From Cladorhizidae sp. MBARI D1340-BT2 (Eukaryota; Porifera; Demospongiae; Poecilosclerida; Cladorhizidae), in the NCBI GenBank assembly GCA_028752905.1, contig JAQNBH010000011.1:21924841-21988840 (forward strand): a stretch of DNA of 64,000 nt, in the 5' to 3' direction. The notes below the pieces were generated by a model. That model saw only the letters and a program-made list of their open reading frames with translations, was not told the DNA's origin and ran no database searches. The position numbers and the translations under genes were made by a program. Of the stretch, positions 41,421 through 55,656 are shown in pieces (position 1 is the stretch's first letter; each line of letters opens with the position of its first letter).

Positions 41421-44400
41421 GATGCAACCTAGGTATACCCATGTAGTTGATGCAACCTAGGTATACCCAGGCAGCTGATACAATCTAGGTATACACAGGC
41501 AGTTGATGCAACCTAGGTATACCCAGGTAGCTGATTCATCAACTAGATATAACCAGGCAGTTGATGCAACCTATGTATGCCCAGGCAGCTGATACAATCT
41601 AGGTATACCCAGGCAGTTGATGCAACCTAGGTATACACTGGCAGCTGATACAATCTAGGCAATTGATGTAATCTAGGTATACCCAGGCAGCTGATACAAC
41701 CTAGGTATACCCAGGGAGATGATACAACCCAGGCAATTGATGCAACCTAGGTATACCCAGGCAGTTGATTCAAACTAGGTATACCCAGGCAGCTGATGCA
41801 TCCTAGGTATACCCACAGGCAGTTGATGCAACCTAGATATACTCAGGCAGTTGGTGCAACCTAGGTATACCCAGACAGTTGATGCAACCAAGGTATACCC
41901 AGGCAGCTGATGTAACATAGGTATACCCAGGCAGTTGATGCGACCTAGGTATAGCCAGGCAGCTGATGTAACCTAACAATACACAGGCAATGGATGCAAC
42001 CTAGGTATAGCCAGGCATCTGTTGCATACTAGGTATACTCAGGCAATTGATGCAACCTAGGTATACCCTGGCAGCTGATGCAACCTAAGTATACCCAGGA
42101 AGCTGATACAACCTAGGTATATTAAGACAGTTGATGCAACCTAGGTATACTCAAGCAGTTGATGCAATCTAGGTATATCTAGGCAGTTGATGCAACCTAG
42201 GTATACCAAGGCAGCTGATACAATCAAGGTATACCCAGGCAATTGTTGGAACCTAGGTATACCAAGTCGCCAGATACAACCTAGGTATACCCAGGCAGCT
42301 GGTACAACCTAGCAGTTGATGCAACCTAGGTATACCCAGGCAGTTGATACAACCTAGGTATATCCAGGCAGCTGATGCAACCTAGGTATACCCAGGCAGT
42401 TGATGTAACCTAGAAATACTCAGGCAGTTGATGCAACCTAGGCAGTTGATGCAACCTAGGCAGTTGATGCAACCTAGGTATACCTAGGCAATTGATGCAA
42501 CCTAGGTATACCCAGGCAGTTGATGAAACGTAGGTGTACCCTGGCAGCTGATGCAACCTAGGTATACCCAGGCATTTGATGCAGCCTATGTATATCCAGG
42601 CAGCTGATGCAACCTAGGTATATCCACGCAGTTGATGCAACCTAGGTATACCCAGGCAGTTGTTGCAATCTAGGTATACTCAGACAGTTGATGCAACCTA
42701 GGTGTAAAGAGACAGTTGATTCAACCTAGGTATAGCCAGGTAGTTGATGCAACCTAGGTTTACCCGGGCAGTTGATGCAACCTAGGTATAGCCAGGCAGT
42801 TGATGCAACCTAAATATAGCCATGCAGTGATACAACCTAGGCTATACACAGGCAGTTGATGCAACCTAGGTATAGCCAGGCAGTTAATGCAACCTAGGTA
42901 TACTCAGGCAGTTGATGCAATCTAGGTATAACCAGGCAGTTGATGCATCCTAGGGATACCCAGGCAGTTGATGCTAATAGGTATACCTATGCAGCTGATG
43001 TAATTTAGGTATACCCAAGCAGTTGATGCAACATAGGTATATCCAGGCATTTGATGCAACCTAGGTATACCCTGGCATTTGATACAACCTAGGTATACCC
43101 AGGCAGTTGTTGCAAACTAGGTATAGCCAGGCAATTGATGCAACCTAGGTATACCCAGGCAGTTGATGCAAACTATGTATAGCCAGGCACTTGATGCAAC
43201 CTAAGTATAGCCAGGCAGTGATGCAACCTAGGTACACCCAGGCAGTTGATGAAACCTAGGATACCCAGGAAGTTGAATCAACCTAGGTATACACAGGCAG
43301 TTGAAGCAACCTAGGTATACCCAGGCAGTTGATGCAATCTACGTATACCCAGGCAGCCGATGCAACCTAGGTATACCCTTGCAGTTGATGCAACCTAGGT
43401 ATACCCAGGCAGCTGATACAATCTAGGTATACCCAGGCAGTTGATGCAACCTAGGTAAACCTAGGAAGCTGAATCATCAACCTAGGTATACCCAGGCAGT
43501 TGATGCAACCTATGTATGCCCAGACAGCTGATACAATCTAGGTATACCCAGGCAGTTGATGCAACCTAGGTATACACAGGCAGCTGATACAATCTAGGTA
43601 TACCCAGGCAATTGATGCAATCTAGGTATACCCAGGCAGCTGATACAACCTAGGTATACCCAGGCAGATGATACAACCTAGGTATACCAAGGCAGCTGAT
43701 GCAATCTAGGTATACCCAGGCAGTTGATGCAACCTAGATATACTCAGGCAGTTGGTGCAACCTAGGTATACCCAGACAGTTGATGCAACCAAGGTATACC
43801 CAGGCAGTTGATCCAACCTGGGTATACCCAGTCAGTTGATGCAACCTAGGTATACCCACGCATCTGATGCAACCTAGGTATAGCCAGGCAGTTGATACAA
43901 CCTATGTATACCAGGCAGTTGATGCAACCTAGGTATATGCAGGTAGATGATGCAATTAGGTATACCCAAGCAGTAGATGCAACCTAGGTATACCCAGACA
44001 GCTGATGCAACATAGGTATACCCAGGCAGTTGATGCAACCTAGGTATACCCAGGCAGCTGATGTAACCTAAGAATACACAGGCAATGGATGCAACCGAGG
44101 TATAGCCAGGCATCTGATGCATACTAGGTATACTCAGGCAATTTATGCAACCTAGGTATACCCAGGCAGCTGATGCAACCTAAGTATACCTAGGAAGCTG
44201 ATACAACCTAGGTATACTCAGACAGTTGATGCAACCTAGGTATACCCAGGCAGCTGATACAATCAAGGTATACCCAGGCAATTGATGGAATCTAGGTATA
44301 CCCAAACAGCTGATACAACCTAGGTAGCTGATACAACCTAGGTATACCCAGGCAGATAATACAATCTAGGTATACCCAGGCAATCCCTGGCAGTTGATTC

Positions 44401-46488
44401 AACCTAGTTATACCCAGGCAGATGATGCAACCTAGGTATACTCAGGCATTTGATGCAGCCTATGTATATCCAGGCAGCTGATGCAACCTAGGTATACCCA
44501 CGCAGTTGATGCAACCTAGGTATACCCAGGCAGTTGTTGCAATCTAGGTATACTCAGACAGTTGATGCAACCTAGGTGTAAAGAGACAGTTGATTCAACC
44601 TAGGTATAGCCAGGTAGTTGATGCAACCTAGGTTTACCCGGGCAGTTGATGCAACCTAGGTATAGCCAGGCAGTTGATGCAACCTAAATATAGCCAGGCA
44701 GTGATACAACCTAGGCTATACACAGGCAGTTGATGCAACCTAGGTATAGCCAGGCAGTTAATGCAACCTAGGTATACTCAGGCAGTTGATGCAATCTAGG
44801 TATAACCAGGCAGTTGATGCATCCTAGGGATACCCAGGCAGTTGATGCAACCTAGGTATACCCAGGCAGCTGATGTAACCTAAGAATACACAGGCAATGG
44901 ATGCAACCGAGGTATAGCCAGGCATCTGATGCATACTAGGTATACTCAGGCAATTGATGCAACCTAGGTATACCCAGGCAGCTAATGCAACCTAAGTATA
45001 CCTAGGAAGCTGATACAACCTAGGTATACTCAGACAGTTGATGCAACCTAGGTATACCCAGGCAGCTGATACAATCAAGGTATACCCAGGCAATTGATGG
45101 AATCTAGGTATACCCAAACAGCTGATATAACCTAGGTAGCTGATACAACCTAGGTATACCCAGGCAGATAATACAGTCTAGGTATACCCAGGCAATCCCT
45201 GGCAGTTGATTCAACCTAGGTATACCCAAGCAGATGATGCAACCTAGGTATACACAGGCAGTTGATGCAACCTACGTATACCCAGGCAGCTGATGCAACC
45301 TAGGTATACACAGGCAGTTGATGCAACCTAGGTATACCCAGGCAGCTGATACAATCTAGGTATACCCAGGCAGTTAATGCAACCTAGGTATACCCAGACA
45401 GCTGATACTATCCAGGCAATTGATGCAATCTAGGTATATCCAGGCAGCTGATACAACCTAGGTATACCCAGGCAGATGATACAACCTACGTATACCAGGC
45501 AATTGATGCAACCTAGGTATACCCAGGCAGTTGATTCAACCTAGGTATACCCAGGCAGCTGATGCAACCCAGGCAGTTGATGCAATCTGGATATACTCAG
45601 GCAGTTGGTGCACCCTAGGTATACCCAGAGAGTTGATGCAACCAAGGTATACACAGGCAGTTGATCCAACCTGGGTATACCCAGGCAGTTGATGCAACCT
45701 AGGTATACCCACGCAGCTGATGCAACCTAGGTATAGCCAGGCAGTTGATACAACCTAGGTATACCAGGCAGTTGATGCAACCTAGATATACTCAGGCAGT
45801 TGATGCAACCTATGTATAGCCAGTCAATTGATGCAAACTAGGCATACCCAGGCGTTTGATGCAAGCAAGGTATACACAGGCAATTGATGCAACCTAGGTA
45901 TACCCACGTAGATGATGCAATTAGGCATACCCAAGCAGTGGATGCAACCTAGGTATTCCCAGACAGCTGATGCAACATAGGTATACCCAGGCAGTTGATG
46001 CAACCAGGTATACCCAGGCAGCTGATCTAACCTAAGTATACACAGGCAATGGATGCAACCTAGGTATAGCCAGGCAATTGATAGAACCTAGGTATACCCA
46101 GGCAGTTGATGCAACCTAGATATACCCAGACAGCTGATGCAACATAGGTATACCCAGGCAGTTGATGCAACCTAGGTATACCCAGGCAGCTGATGTAACC
46201 TAAGAATACACAGGCCATGGATGCAACCGAGTTATAGCCAGGCATTTGATGCATACTAGGTATACTCAGGCAATTGATGTAACCTAGGTATACCCAGGCA
46301 GCTGATGCAACCTAAGTATACCCAGGAAGCTGATACAACCTAGGTATACTCAGAGAGTTGATGCAACCTAGGTATACCCAGGCAGCTGATACAATCAAGG
46401 TATACCCAGGCAATTGATGGAACCTAGGTATACCCAGGCAGCTGATACAACCTAGGTATACCCAGGCAGTTTATGCAAACTAGGTATA

Positions 46489-48400
46489 CCAAGGCAGCTG
46501 ATACAATCTAGGTATACCCAGGCAATTGATGCTATCTAGTTATACCCAGGTGGCTGATGCAACCTAGATATAGTCAGGCAGTCGATGCAACCTATGTATA
46601 ACCAGACAGTTGATGCAACCAAGGTATACCCAGGCTGTTGATGCAACCTAGGTATATCCAGGCAGGTGATGCAACCTAGGTATACCCAGACAGCTGATGC
46701 AACATAGGTATACCCAGGCAGTTGATGCAACCTAGGTATACCCAGGCAGCTGATGTAACCTAACAATATACAGGCAATTGATGCAACCTAGGTATAGCCA
46801 GGCAGTTGATGCATACTAGGTATACTCAGGCAATTGATGCAAACTAGGTATACCCTGGCAGCTGATGCAACCTAAGTATACCCAGGAAGCTGATACAACC
46901 TAGTTATATTCAGACAGTTGTTGCAACCTAGGTATACCCAAGCAGTTGATGCAATTTAGGTATATCTAGGCAGTTGATGCAACATAGGTATACCCAGGCA
47001 GTTGATGCAACCTAGGTATACCTACCCTGGCAGCTGATGTAAACTAAGAATACACAGGCAATGGATGCAACCGAGGTATAGCCAGACAACTGATACATAT
47101 TAGGTATACTCAGGCAATTGATGCAACCTAGGTATACCCAGGCAGCTGATGCAACCTAGGTATACCCAGGCAGCTGATACAATCAAGGTATACCCAGGCA
47201 ATTGATGGAACCTAGGTATATCCAGGCAGCTGATACAACCTAGGTATACCCAGGCAGCTGATACAATCTAGGTATACCCAGACAATTGATGCAATCTAGG
47301 TATACCCAGGCAGCTGATACAACCTAGGTATACCCAGGCAGATGATACAACCTAGGTATACCAAGGCAGCTGATGCAATCTAGGTATACCCAGGCAGTTG
47401 ATGCAACCTAGATATACTCAGGCAGTTGGTGCAACCTAGGTATACACAGACAGTTGATGCAACCTAGGTATACCAAGGCAGCTGATACAATCTAGGTATA
47501 CCCAGGCAATTGATGCAATCTAGTTATACCCAGGTGGCTGATGCAACCTAGATATAGTCAGGCAGTCGATGCAACCTATGTATAACCAGACAGTTGATGC
47601 AACCAAGGTATATCAAGGCTGTTGATGCAACCTAGGTATACCCAGGCAGTTGATGCAACCTAGGTATACCCAGGCAGCTGATGTAACCTAACAATATACA
47701 GGCAATGGATGCAACCTAGGTATAGCCAGGCAGCTGATGCATACTAGGTATACTCAGGCAATTGATGCAACCTAGGTATACCCTGGCAGCTGATGCAACC
47801 TAAGTATACCCAGGAAGCTGATACAACCTAGGTATATTCAGACAGTTGTTGCAACCTAGGTATACCCAAGCAGTTGATGCAATCTAGGTATATCTAGGCA
47901 GTTGATGCAACATAGGTATACCCAGGTAGTTGATGCAACCTAGGTATACCTACCCAGGCAGCTGATGTAAACTAAGAATACACAGGCAATGGATGCAACC
48001 GAGGTATAGCCAGGCAACTGATACATACTAGGTATACTCAGGCAATTGATGCAACCTAGGTATACCCAGGCAGCTGATGCAACCTAGGTATACCCAGGCA
48101 GCTGATACAATCAAGGTATACCCAGGCAATTGATGGAACCTAGGTATATCCAGGCAGCTGATACAACCTAGGTATACCCAGGCAGCTGATACAATCTAGG
48201 TATACCCAGACAATTGATGCAATCTAGGTATACCCAGGCAGCTGATACAACCTAGGTATACCCAGGCAGATGATACAACCTAGGTATACCAAGGCAGCTG
48301 ATGCAATCTAGGTATACCCAGGCAGTTGATGCAACCTAGATATACTCAGGCAGTTGGTGCAACCTAGGTATACACAGACAGTTGATGCAACCTAGGTATA
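46489..48400 (+). repeat. Higher-order repeat of about 0.93-0.98 kb in the 28-bp array
   Basis: 46489-47472 recurs at about 47473-48400. The word CCAAGGCAGCTGATACAATC followed by the AGTTATACCCAGGTGG variant appears at 46489 and 47473, and CTACCC(T/A)GG before a GTAAACTAAGAATAC unit at 47022 and 47950. Offsets are 984 and 928 bp, differing by two units. Confidence 0.75.
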
Positions 48401-51400
48401 CCCACGCAGCTGATGCAACCTAGGTATAGCCAGGCAGTTGATACAACCTATGTATACCAGGCAGTTGATGCAACCTAGGTATATGCAGGTAGATGATGCA
48501 ATTAGGTATACCCAAGCAGTGGATGCATCCTAGGTATACCCAGACAGCTGATGCAACATAGGTATACCCAGGCAGTTGATGCAACCTAGGTATACCCAGG
48601 CAGCTGATGTAACCTAAGAATACACAGGCAATGGATGCAAACGAAGTATAGCCAGGCATCTGATGCATACTAGGTATACTCAGGCAATTGATGCAACCTA
48701 GGTATACCCAGGCAGCTGATGCAACCTAAGTATACCTAGGAAGCTGATACAACCTAGGTATACTCAGACAGTTGATGCAACCTAGGTATACCCAGGTAGA
48801 TGATGCAATTACGTATACCCAAGCAGTGGATGCAACCTAGGTATACCCAGACAGCTGATGCAACATAGGTATACCCAGGCAGTTGATGCAACCTAGGTAT
48901 AACCAGGCAGCTGATGTAACCTAAGTATACACAGGCAATGGATGCAACCTTGGTATAGCCAGGCAATTAATAGAACCTAGGGATACCCAGGCAGTTGATG
49001 CAACCTAGGTATACCCAGACAGCTGATGCAACATAGGTATACCCAGGCAGTTGATACAACCTAGGTATACCCAGGCAGCTGATGTAACCTAAGAATACAC
49101 AGGTAATGGATCCAACCGAGGTATAGCCAGGCATCTGATGCATACTCGGTATACTCAGGCAATTGATGCAACCTAGGTATACCCAGGCAGTTGATGTACC
49201 CTAGAAATACTCAGGCAGTTGGTGCAACCTAGGCAGTTGATGCAACCTAGGTATACCTAGGCAATTGATGCAACCTAGGTATACCCAGGCAGTTGATGAA
49301 ACGTAGGTGTACCCGGGCAGCTGATGCAACCTAGGTATACCCAGGCATTTGATGCAGCCTATGTATATCCAGGCAGCTGATGCAACCTAAGTATACCCAA
49401 GCAGTTGATGCAAACTAGGTATAAACAGGCAGTTGTTGCAATCTAGGTATACTCAGACAGTTGATGCAACCTAGGTATAAAGAGACAGTTGGTTCAACCT
49501 AGGTATACCCAAGCAGTTGATGCAACCTAGGTATAAACAGGCAGTTGTTGCAATCTAGGAATACTCAGACAGTTGATGCAACCTAGGTATAAAGAGACAG
49601 TTGATTCAACCTAGGTATAGCCAGGCAGTTGATGCAACCTAGGTTTACCCGGGCAGTTGATGCAACCTAGGTATAGCCAGGCAGTTGATGCAACCTAAAT
49701 ATAGCCAGGCAGTGATAAAACCTAGGCTATATACAGGCAGTTGATGCAACCTAGGTATAGCCAGGCAGTTAATGCAACCTAGGTATACTCAGGCAGTTGA
49801 TGCAATCTAGGTATAACCAGGCAGTTGATGCATCCTAGGTATACCCAGGCAGTTGATGCAACTAGGTATACCTATGCAGCTGATGTAATTTAGGTATACC
49901 CAAGCAGTAGATGCACCCTAGGTAAACCCAGGCATTTGATGTAACCTAGGTATACCCAGGCAGCTGATGCAAACTAAATATACCCATGAAGCTGATACAA
50001 TCTAGGTATACTCAGACAGTTGATGCAACCTAGGTATACCCAGGCAGCTGATACAATCAAGGTATACCCAGGCAATTGATGGAACCTAGGTATACCCAGG
50101 CAGCTGATACAACCTAGGTATACCCAGGCAGTTAATGCAAACTAGGTATACCAAGGCAGCTGATACAATCTAGGTATACCCAGGCAATTGATGCAATCTA
50201 GGTATACCCAGGCGGCTGATGCAACCTAGATATAGTCAGGCAGTTGATGTAACCTATGTATACCAAGACAGTTGATGCAACCAAGGTATACCCAGGCTGT
50301 TGATGCAACCTAGGTATACCCAGGCAGGTGATGCAACCTAGGTATACCCAGACAGCTGATGCATACTAGGTATACTCAGGCAATTGATGCAACCTAGGTG
50401 TACCCTGGCAGCTGATGCAACCTAAGTATACCCAGGAAGCTGATACAACCTAGGTTTATTCAGACAGTTGATGCAACCTAGGTATACCCAAGCAGTTGAT
50501 GCAATCTAGGTATATCTAGGCAGTTGATGCAACATAGGTATACCCAGGCAGTTGATGCAACCTAGGTATACCCACCCAGGCAGCTGATATAACCTAAGAA
50601 TACACAGGCAATGGATGCAACCGAGGTATAGCCAGGCATCTGATACATACTAGGTATACTCAGGCAATTGATGCAACCTAATTATACCCAGGCAGCTGAT
50701 GCAACCTAGGTATACCTAGGAAGCTCATACAACCTAGGTATACTCAGACAGCTGATGCAACCTAGGTATACCCAGGCAGCTGATACAATCAAGGTATACC
50801 CAGGCAATTGATGGAACCTAGGTATATCCAGGCAGCTGATACAACCTAGGTATACCCAGGCAGTTAATGCAACCTAGGTATACCAAGGTATCTGATACAA
50901 TCTAGGTATACCCAGGCAGTTGAATAAACCTAGGTATACACAGGCAGTTGAAGCAACCTAGGTATACCCAGACAGTTGATGCAACCTACGTATACCCAGG
51001 CAGCTGATGCAACCTAGGTATACCCATGCAGTTGATGCAACCTAGGTATACCCAGGCAGCTGATACAATCTAGGTATACCCAGGCAGTTGATGCAACCTA
51101 GGTATACCCAGGTAGCTGATTCAACCTAGGTATACCCAGGAAGTTGATGCAACCTATGTATGCCCAGGCAGCTGATACAATCTAGGTATACCCAGACAGT
51201 TGATGCAAACTAGGTATACACAGGCAGCTGATACAATCTCGGTATACCCAGGAAATTGATGCAATCTAGGTATACCCAGGCAGCTGATACAACCTAGGTA
51301 TACCCAGGCAGATGATACAACCCAGGCAATCCTAGGTATACCCATGCAGTTGATGCAACCTAGGTATACCCAGGCAGCTGATACAATCTAGGTATACCCA

Positions 51401-51540
51401 GGCAGTTGAAGAAACCTAGGTATACCCAGGTAGCTGATTCAACCTAGCTATACCCAGGCAGTTGATGCAACTTATGTATGCCCAGGCAGCTGATAGAATC
51501 TAGGTATACCCAGGCAGTTGATGCAACCTAGGTATACACA

Positions 51541-54500
51541 GACAGCTGATACAATCTAGGTATATCCAGGCAATTGATGCAATCTAGGTATACCCAGGCA
51601 GCTGATACAACCTAGGTATACCCAGGCAGATGGTACAACCTAGGTATACCCAGGCAATTGATGCAACCTAGGTATACCCAGGCAGTTGAATCAACCTAGG
51701 TATACCAAGGCAGCTTATGCAACCTAGGTATACCCAGGCAGTTGATGCAACCTAGATATACTCAGGCAGTTGGTGCAACCTAGGTATACCCAGACAGTTG
51801 ATGCAACCAAGGTATATGCAGGTAGATGATGCAATTAGGTATACCCAAGCAGTGGCTGCAACCTAGGTATACCCAGACAGCTGATGCAACATAGGTATAA
51901 ACCAGGCAGTTGATTCAACCTAGGTATACCCAGGCAGCTGATGTCACCTAAGTATACACAGGCAATGGATGCAATCTAGGTATAGCCAGGCAATTAATAG
52001 AACCTAAGTATGCACAGGCCGTTGATGCAACCCAGACAGCTGATGCAACATAGGTATACCCAGGCAGTTGATGCAACCTAGGTATACCCAGGCAGCTGAT
52101 GTAACCTAAGAATACACAGGCAATGGATACAACCGAGGTATAGCCAGGCATCTGATGCATACTAGGTATACTCAGGCAATTGATGCAACCTAGGTATACC
52201 CAGGCAGCTGATGCAACCTAAGTATACCTAGGAAGCTGATACAACCTAGGTATACTCAGACAGTTGATGCAAACTAGGTATACCTAGGCAGCTGATACAA
52301 TCAAGGTATACCCAGGCAATTGATGGAATCTAGGTATACCCAGGCAGCTGATACAACCTAGGTATACCCAGGCAGTTAATGCAACCTAGGTATACAAAGG
52401 CATCTGATACAATCTAGGTATACCCAGGCGGTTGAATCAACCTAGGTATACACAGGCAGTTGAAGCAACCTAGGTATACCCAGCAGTTGATGCAACCTAC
52501 GTATACCCAGGCAGTTGAAGTAACCTATGTATGCCCAGGCAGCTGATACAATCTAGGTATACCGAGGCAGTTGATGCAACCTAGGTATACACAGGCAGCT
52601 GATACAATCTAGGTATACCCAGGCAATTAATGCAATCTAGGTATACCCAGGCAGCTGATACAATCTAGGTATACCCAGGCAGATAATACAATCTAGGTAT
52701 ACCCAGGCAATCCCTGGCAGTTGATCAACCTAGGTATACCCAGGCAGCTGATGCAACCTAGGTATACACAGGCAGTTGATGCAACCTACGTATACCCAGG
52801 CAGCTGATGCTACCTAGGTATACCCATGCAGTTGATGCAACCTAGGTATACCCAGGCAGCTGATACAATCCAGGTATACCCAGGCAATTGATGCAATCTA
52901 GGTATACCCAGGCAGCTGATACAACCTAGGTTTACCCAGGCAGTTGATACAACCTACGTATACCCAGGCAATTGATGCAACCTAGGTATACCCAGGCAGT
53001 TGATTCAACCTAGGTATACCCAGGCAGCTGATGCAACCCAGGCAGTTGATGCAACCTAGATATACTCAGGCAGTTGGTGCAAACTATGTATACCCAAACA
53101 GTTGATGAAACCAAGGTATACACAGGAAGTTGATCCAACCTGGGTATACCCAGGCAGTTGATGTAACCTAAGTATACCCACGCAGCTGATGCAACCTAGG
53201 TATAGCCAGGCAGTTTATACAACCTAGGTATACCAGGAAGTTGATGCAACCTAGATATACTCAGGCAGTTGATGCAACTTAGGTATAGCCAGTCAATTGA
53301 TGCAAACTATGTATACCCAGGCGTTTGATGCAAGCAAGGTATACACAGGCAATTGATGCAACCTAGGTATACCCACGTAGATGATGCAATTAGGCATACC
53401 CACGCAGTGGATGCAACCTAGGTATTCCTAGACAGCTGATGCAACATAGGTATACCCAGGCAGTTGATGCAACCTAGGTATAACCAGGCAGCTGATGTAA
53501 CCTAAGTATACACAGGCAATGGATGCAACCTTGGTATAGCCAGGCAATTAATAGAACCTAGGGATACCCAGGCAGTTGATGCAACCTAGGTATACACAGA
53601 CAGCTGATACAATCTAGGTATATCCAGGCAATTGATGCAATCTAGGTATACCCAGGCAGCTGATACAACCTAGGTATACCCAGGCAGATGGTACAACCTA
53701 GGTATACCCAGGCAATTGATGCAACCTAGGTATATCCAGGCAGTTGAATCAACCTAGGTATACCAAGGCAGCTTATGCAACCTAGGTATACCCAGGCAGT
53801 TGATGCAACCTAGATATACTCAGGCAGTTGGTGCAACCTAGGTATACCCAGACAGTTGATGCAACCAAGGTATATGCAGGTAGATGATGCAATTAGGTAT
53901 ACCCAAGCAGTGGCTGCAACCTAGGTATACCCAGACAGCTGATGCAACATAGGTATAAACCAGGCAGTTGATTCAACCTAGGTATACCCAGGCAGCTGAT
54001 GTAACCTAAGTATACACAGGCAATGGATGCAATCTAGGTATAGCCAGGCAATTAATATAACCTAAGTATGCACAGGCCGTTGATGCAACCCAGACAGCTG
54101 ATGCAACATAGGTATACCCAGGCAGTTGATGCAACCTAGGTATACCCAGGCAGCTGATGTAACCTAAGAATACACAGGCAATGGATACAACCGAGGTATA
54201 GCCAGGCATCTGATGCATACTAGGTATACTCAGGCAATTGATGCAACCTAGGTATACCCAGGCAGCTGATGCAACCTAAGTATACCTAGGAAGCTGATAC
54301 AACCTAGGTATACTCAGACAGTTGATGCAAACTAGGTATACCTAGGCAGCTGATACAATCAAGGTATACCCAGGCAATTGATGGAATCTAGGTATACCCA
54401 GGCAGCTGATACAACCTAGGTATACCCAGGCAGTTAATGCAACCTAGGTATACAAAGGCATCTGATACAATCTAGGTATACCCAGGCGGTTGAATCAACC

Positions 54501-55656
54501 TAGGTATACACAGGCAGTTGAAGCAACCTAGGTATACCCAGCAGTTGATGCAACCTACGTATACCCAGGCAGTTGAAGTAACCTATGTATGCCCAGGCAG
54601 CTGATACAATCTAGGTATACTGAGGCAGTTGATGCAACCTAGGTATACACAGGCAGCTGATACAATCTAGGTATACCCAGGCAATTAATGCAATCTAGGT
54701 ATACCCAGGCAGCTGATACAATCTAGGTATACCCAGCAGATAATACAATCTAGGTATACCCAGGCAATCCCTGGCAGTTGATCAACCTAGGTATACCCAG
54801 GCAGCTGATGCAACCTAGGTATACACAGGCAGTTGATGCAACCTACGTATACCCAGGCAGCTGATGCTACCTAGGTATACCCATGCAGTTGATGGAACCT
54901 AGGTATACCCAGGCAGCTGATACAATCCAGGTATACCCAGGCAATTGATGCAATCTAGGTATACCCAGGCAGCTGATACAACCTAGGTTTACCCAGGCAG
55001 TTGATACAACCTACGTATACCCAGGCAATTGATGCAACCTAGGTATACCCAGGCAGTTGATTCAACCTAGGTATACCCAGGCAGCTGATGCAACCCAGGC
55101 AGTTGATGCAACCTAGATATACTCAGGCAGTTGGTGCAAACTATGTATACCCAAACAGTTGATGAAACCAAGGTATACACAGGAAGTTGATCCAACCTGG
55201 GTATACCCAGGCAGTTGATGTAACCTAAGTATACCCACGCAGCTGATGCAACCTAGGTATAGCCAGGCAGTTTATACAACCTAGGTATACCAGGAAGTTG
55301 ATGCAACCTAGATATACTCAGGCAGTTGATGCTACTTAGGTATAGCCAGTCAATTGATGCAAACTATGTATACCCAGGCGTTTGATGCAAGCAAGGTATA
55401 CACAGGCAATTGATGCAACCTAGGTATACCCACGTAGATGATGCAATTAGGCATACCCACGCAGTGGATGCAACCTAGGTATTCCTAGACAGCTGATGCA
55501 ACATAGGTATACCCAGGCAGTTGATGCAACCTAGGTATACCCAGGCACTGATGTAACCTAAGTATACACAGGCAATGGATGCAACCTAGGTATAGCCAGG
55601 CAATTGATAGAACCTAGGTATACCCAGGCAGTTGATGCAACCTAGATATACCCAGA
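51541..55656 (+). repeat. Higher-order repeat of 2,058 bp, two tandem copies in the 28-bp array
   Basis: 51541-53598 and 53599-55656 match nearly base for base at a constant offset of 2,058 bp. Examples are the ACAGACAGCTG start, the GGCAATCCCTGGCAGTTGATC truncation near 52705 and 54763, and the GCGTTTGATGCAAGC variant near 53320 and 55378. The terminal part appears again, diverged, about 1.2 kb later (from about 56310), so a third partial copy follows. Confidence 0.88.
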
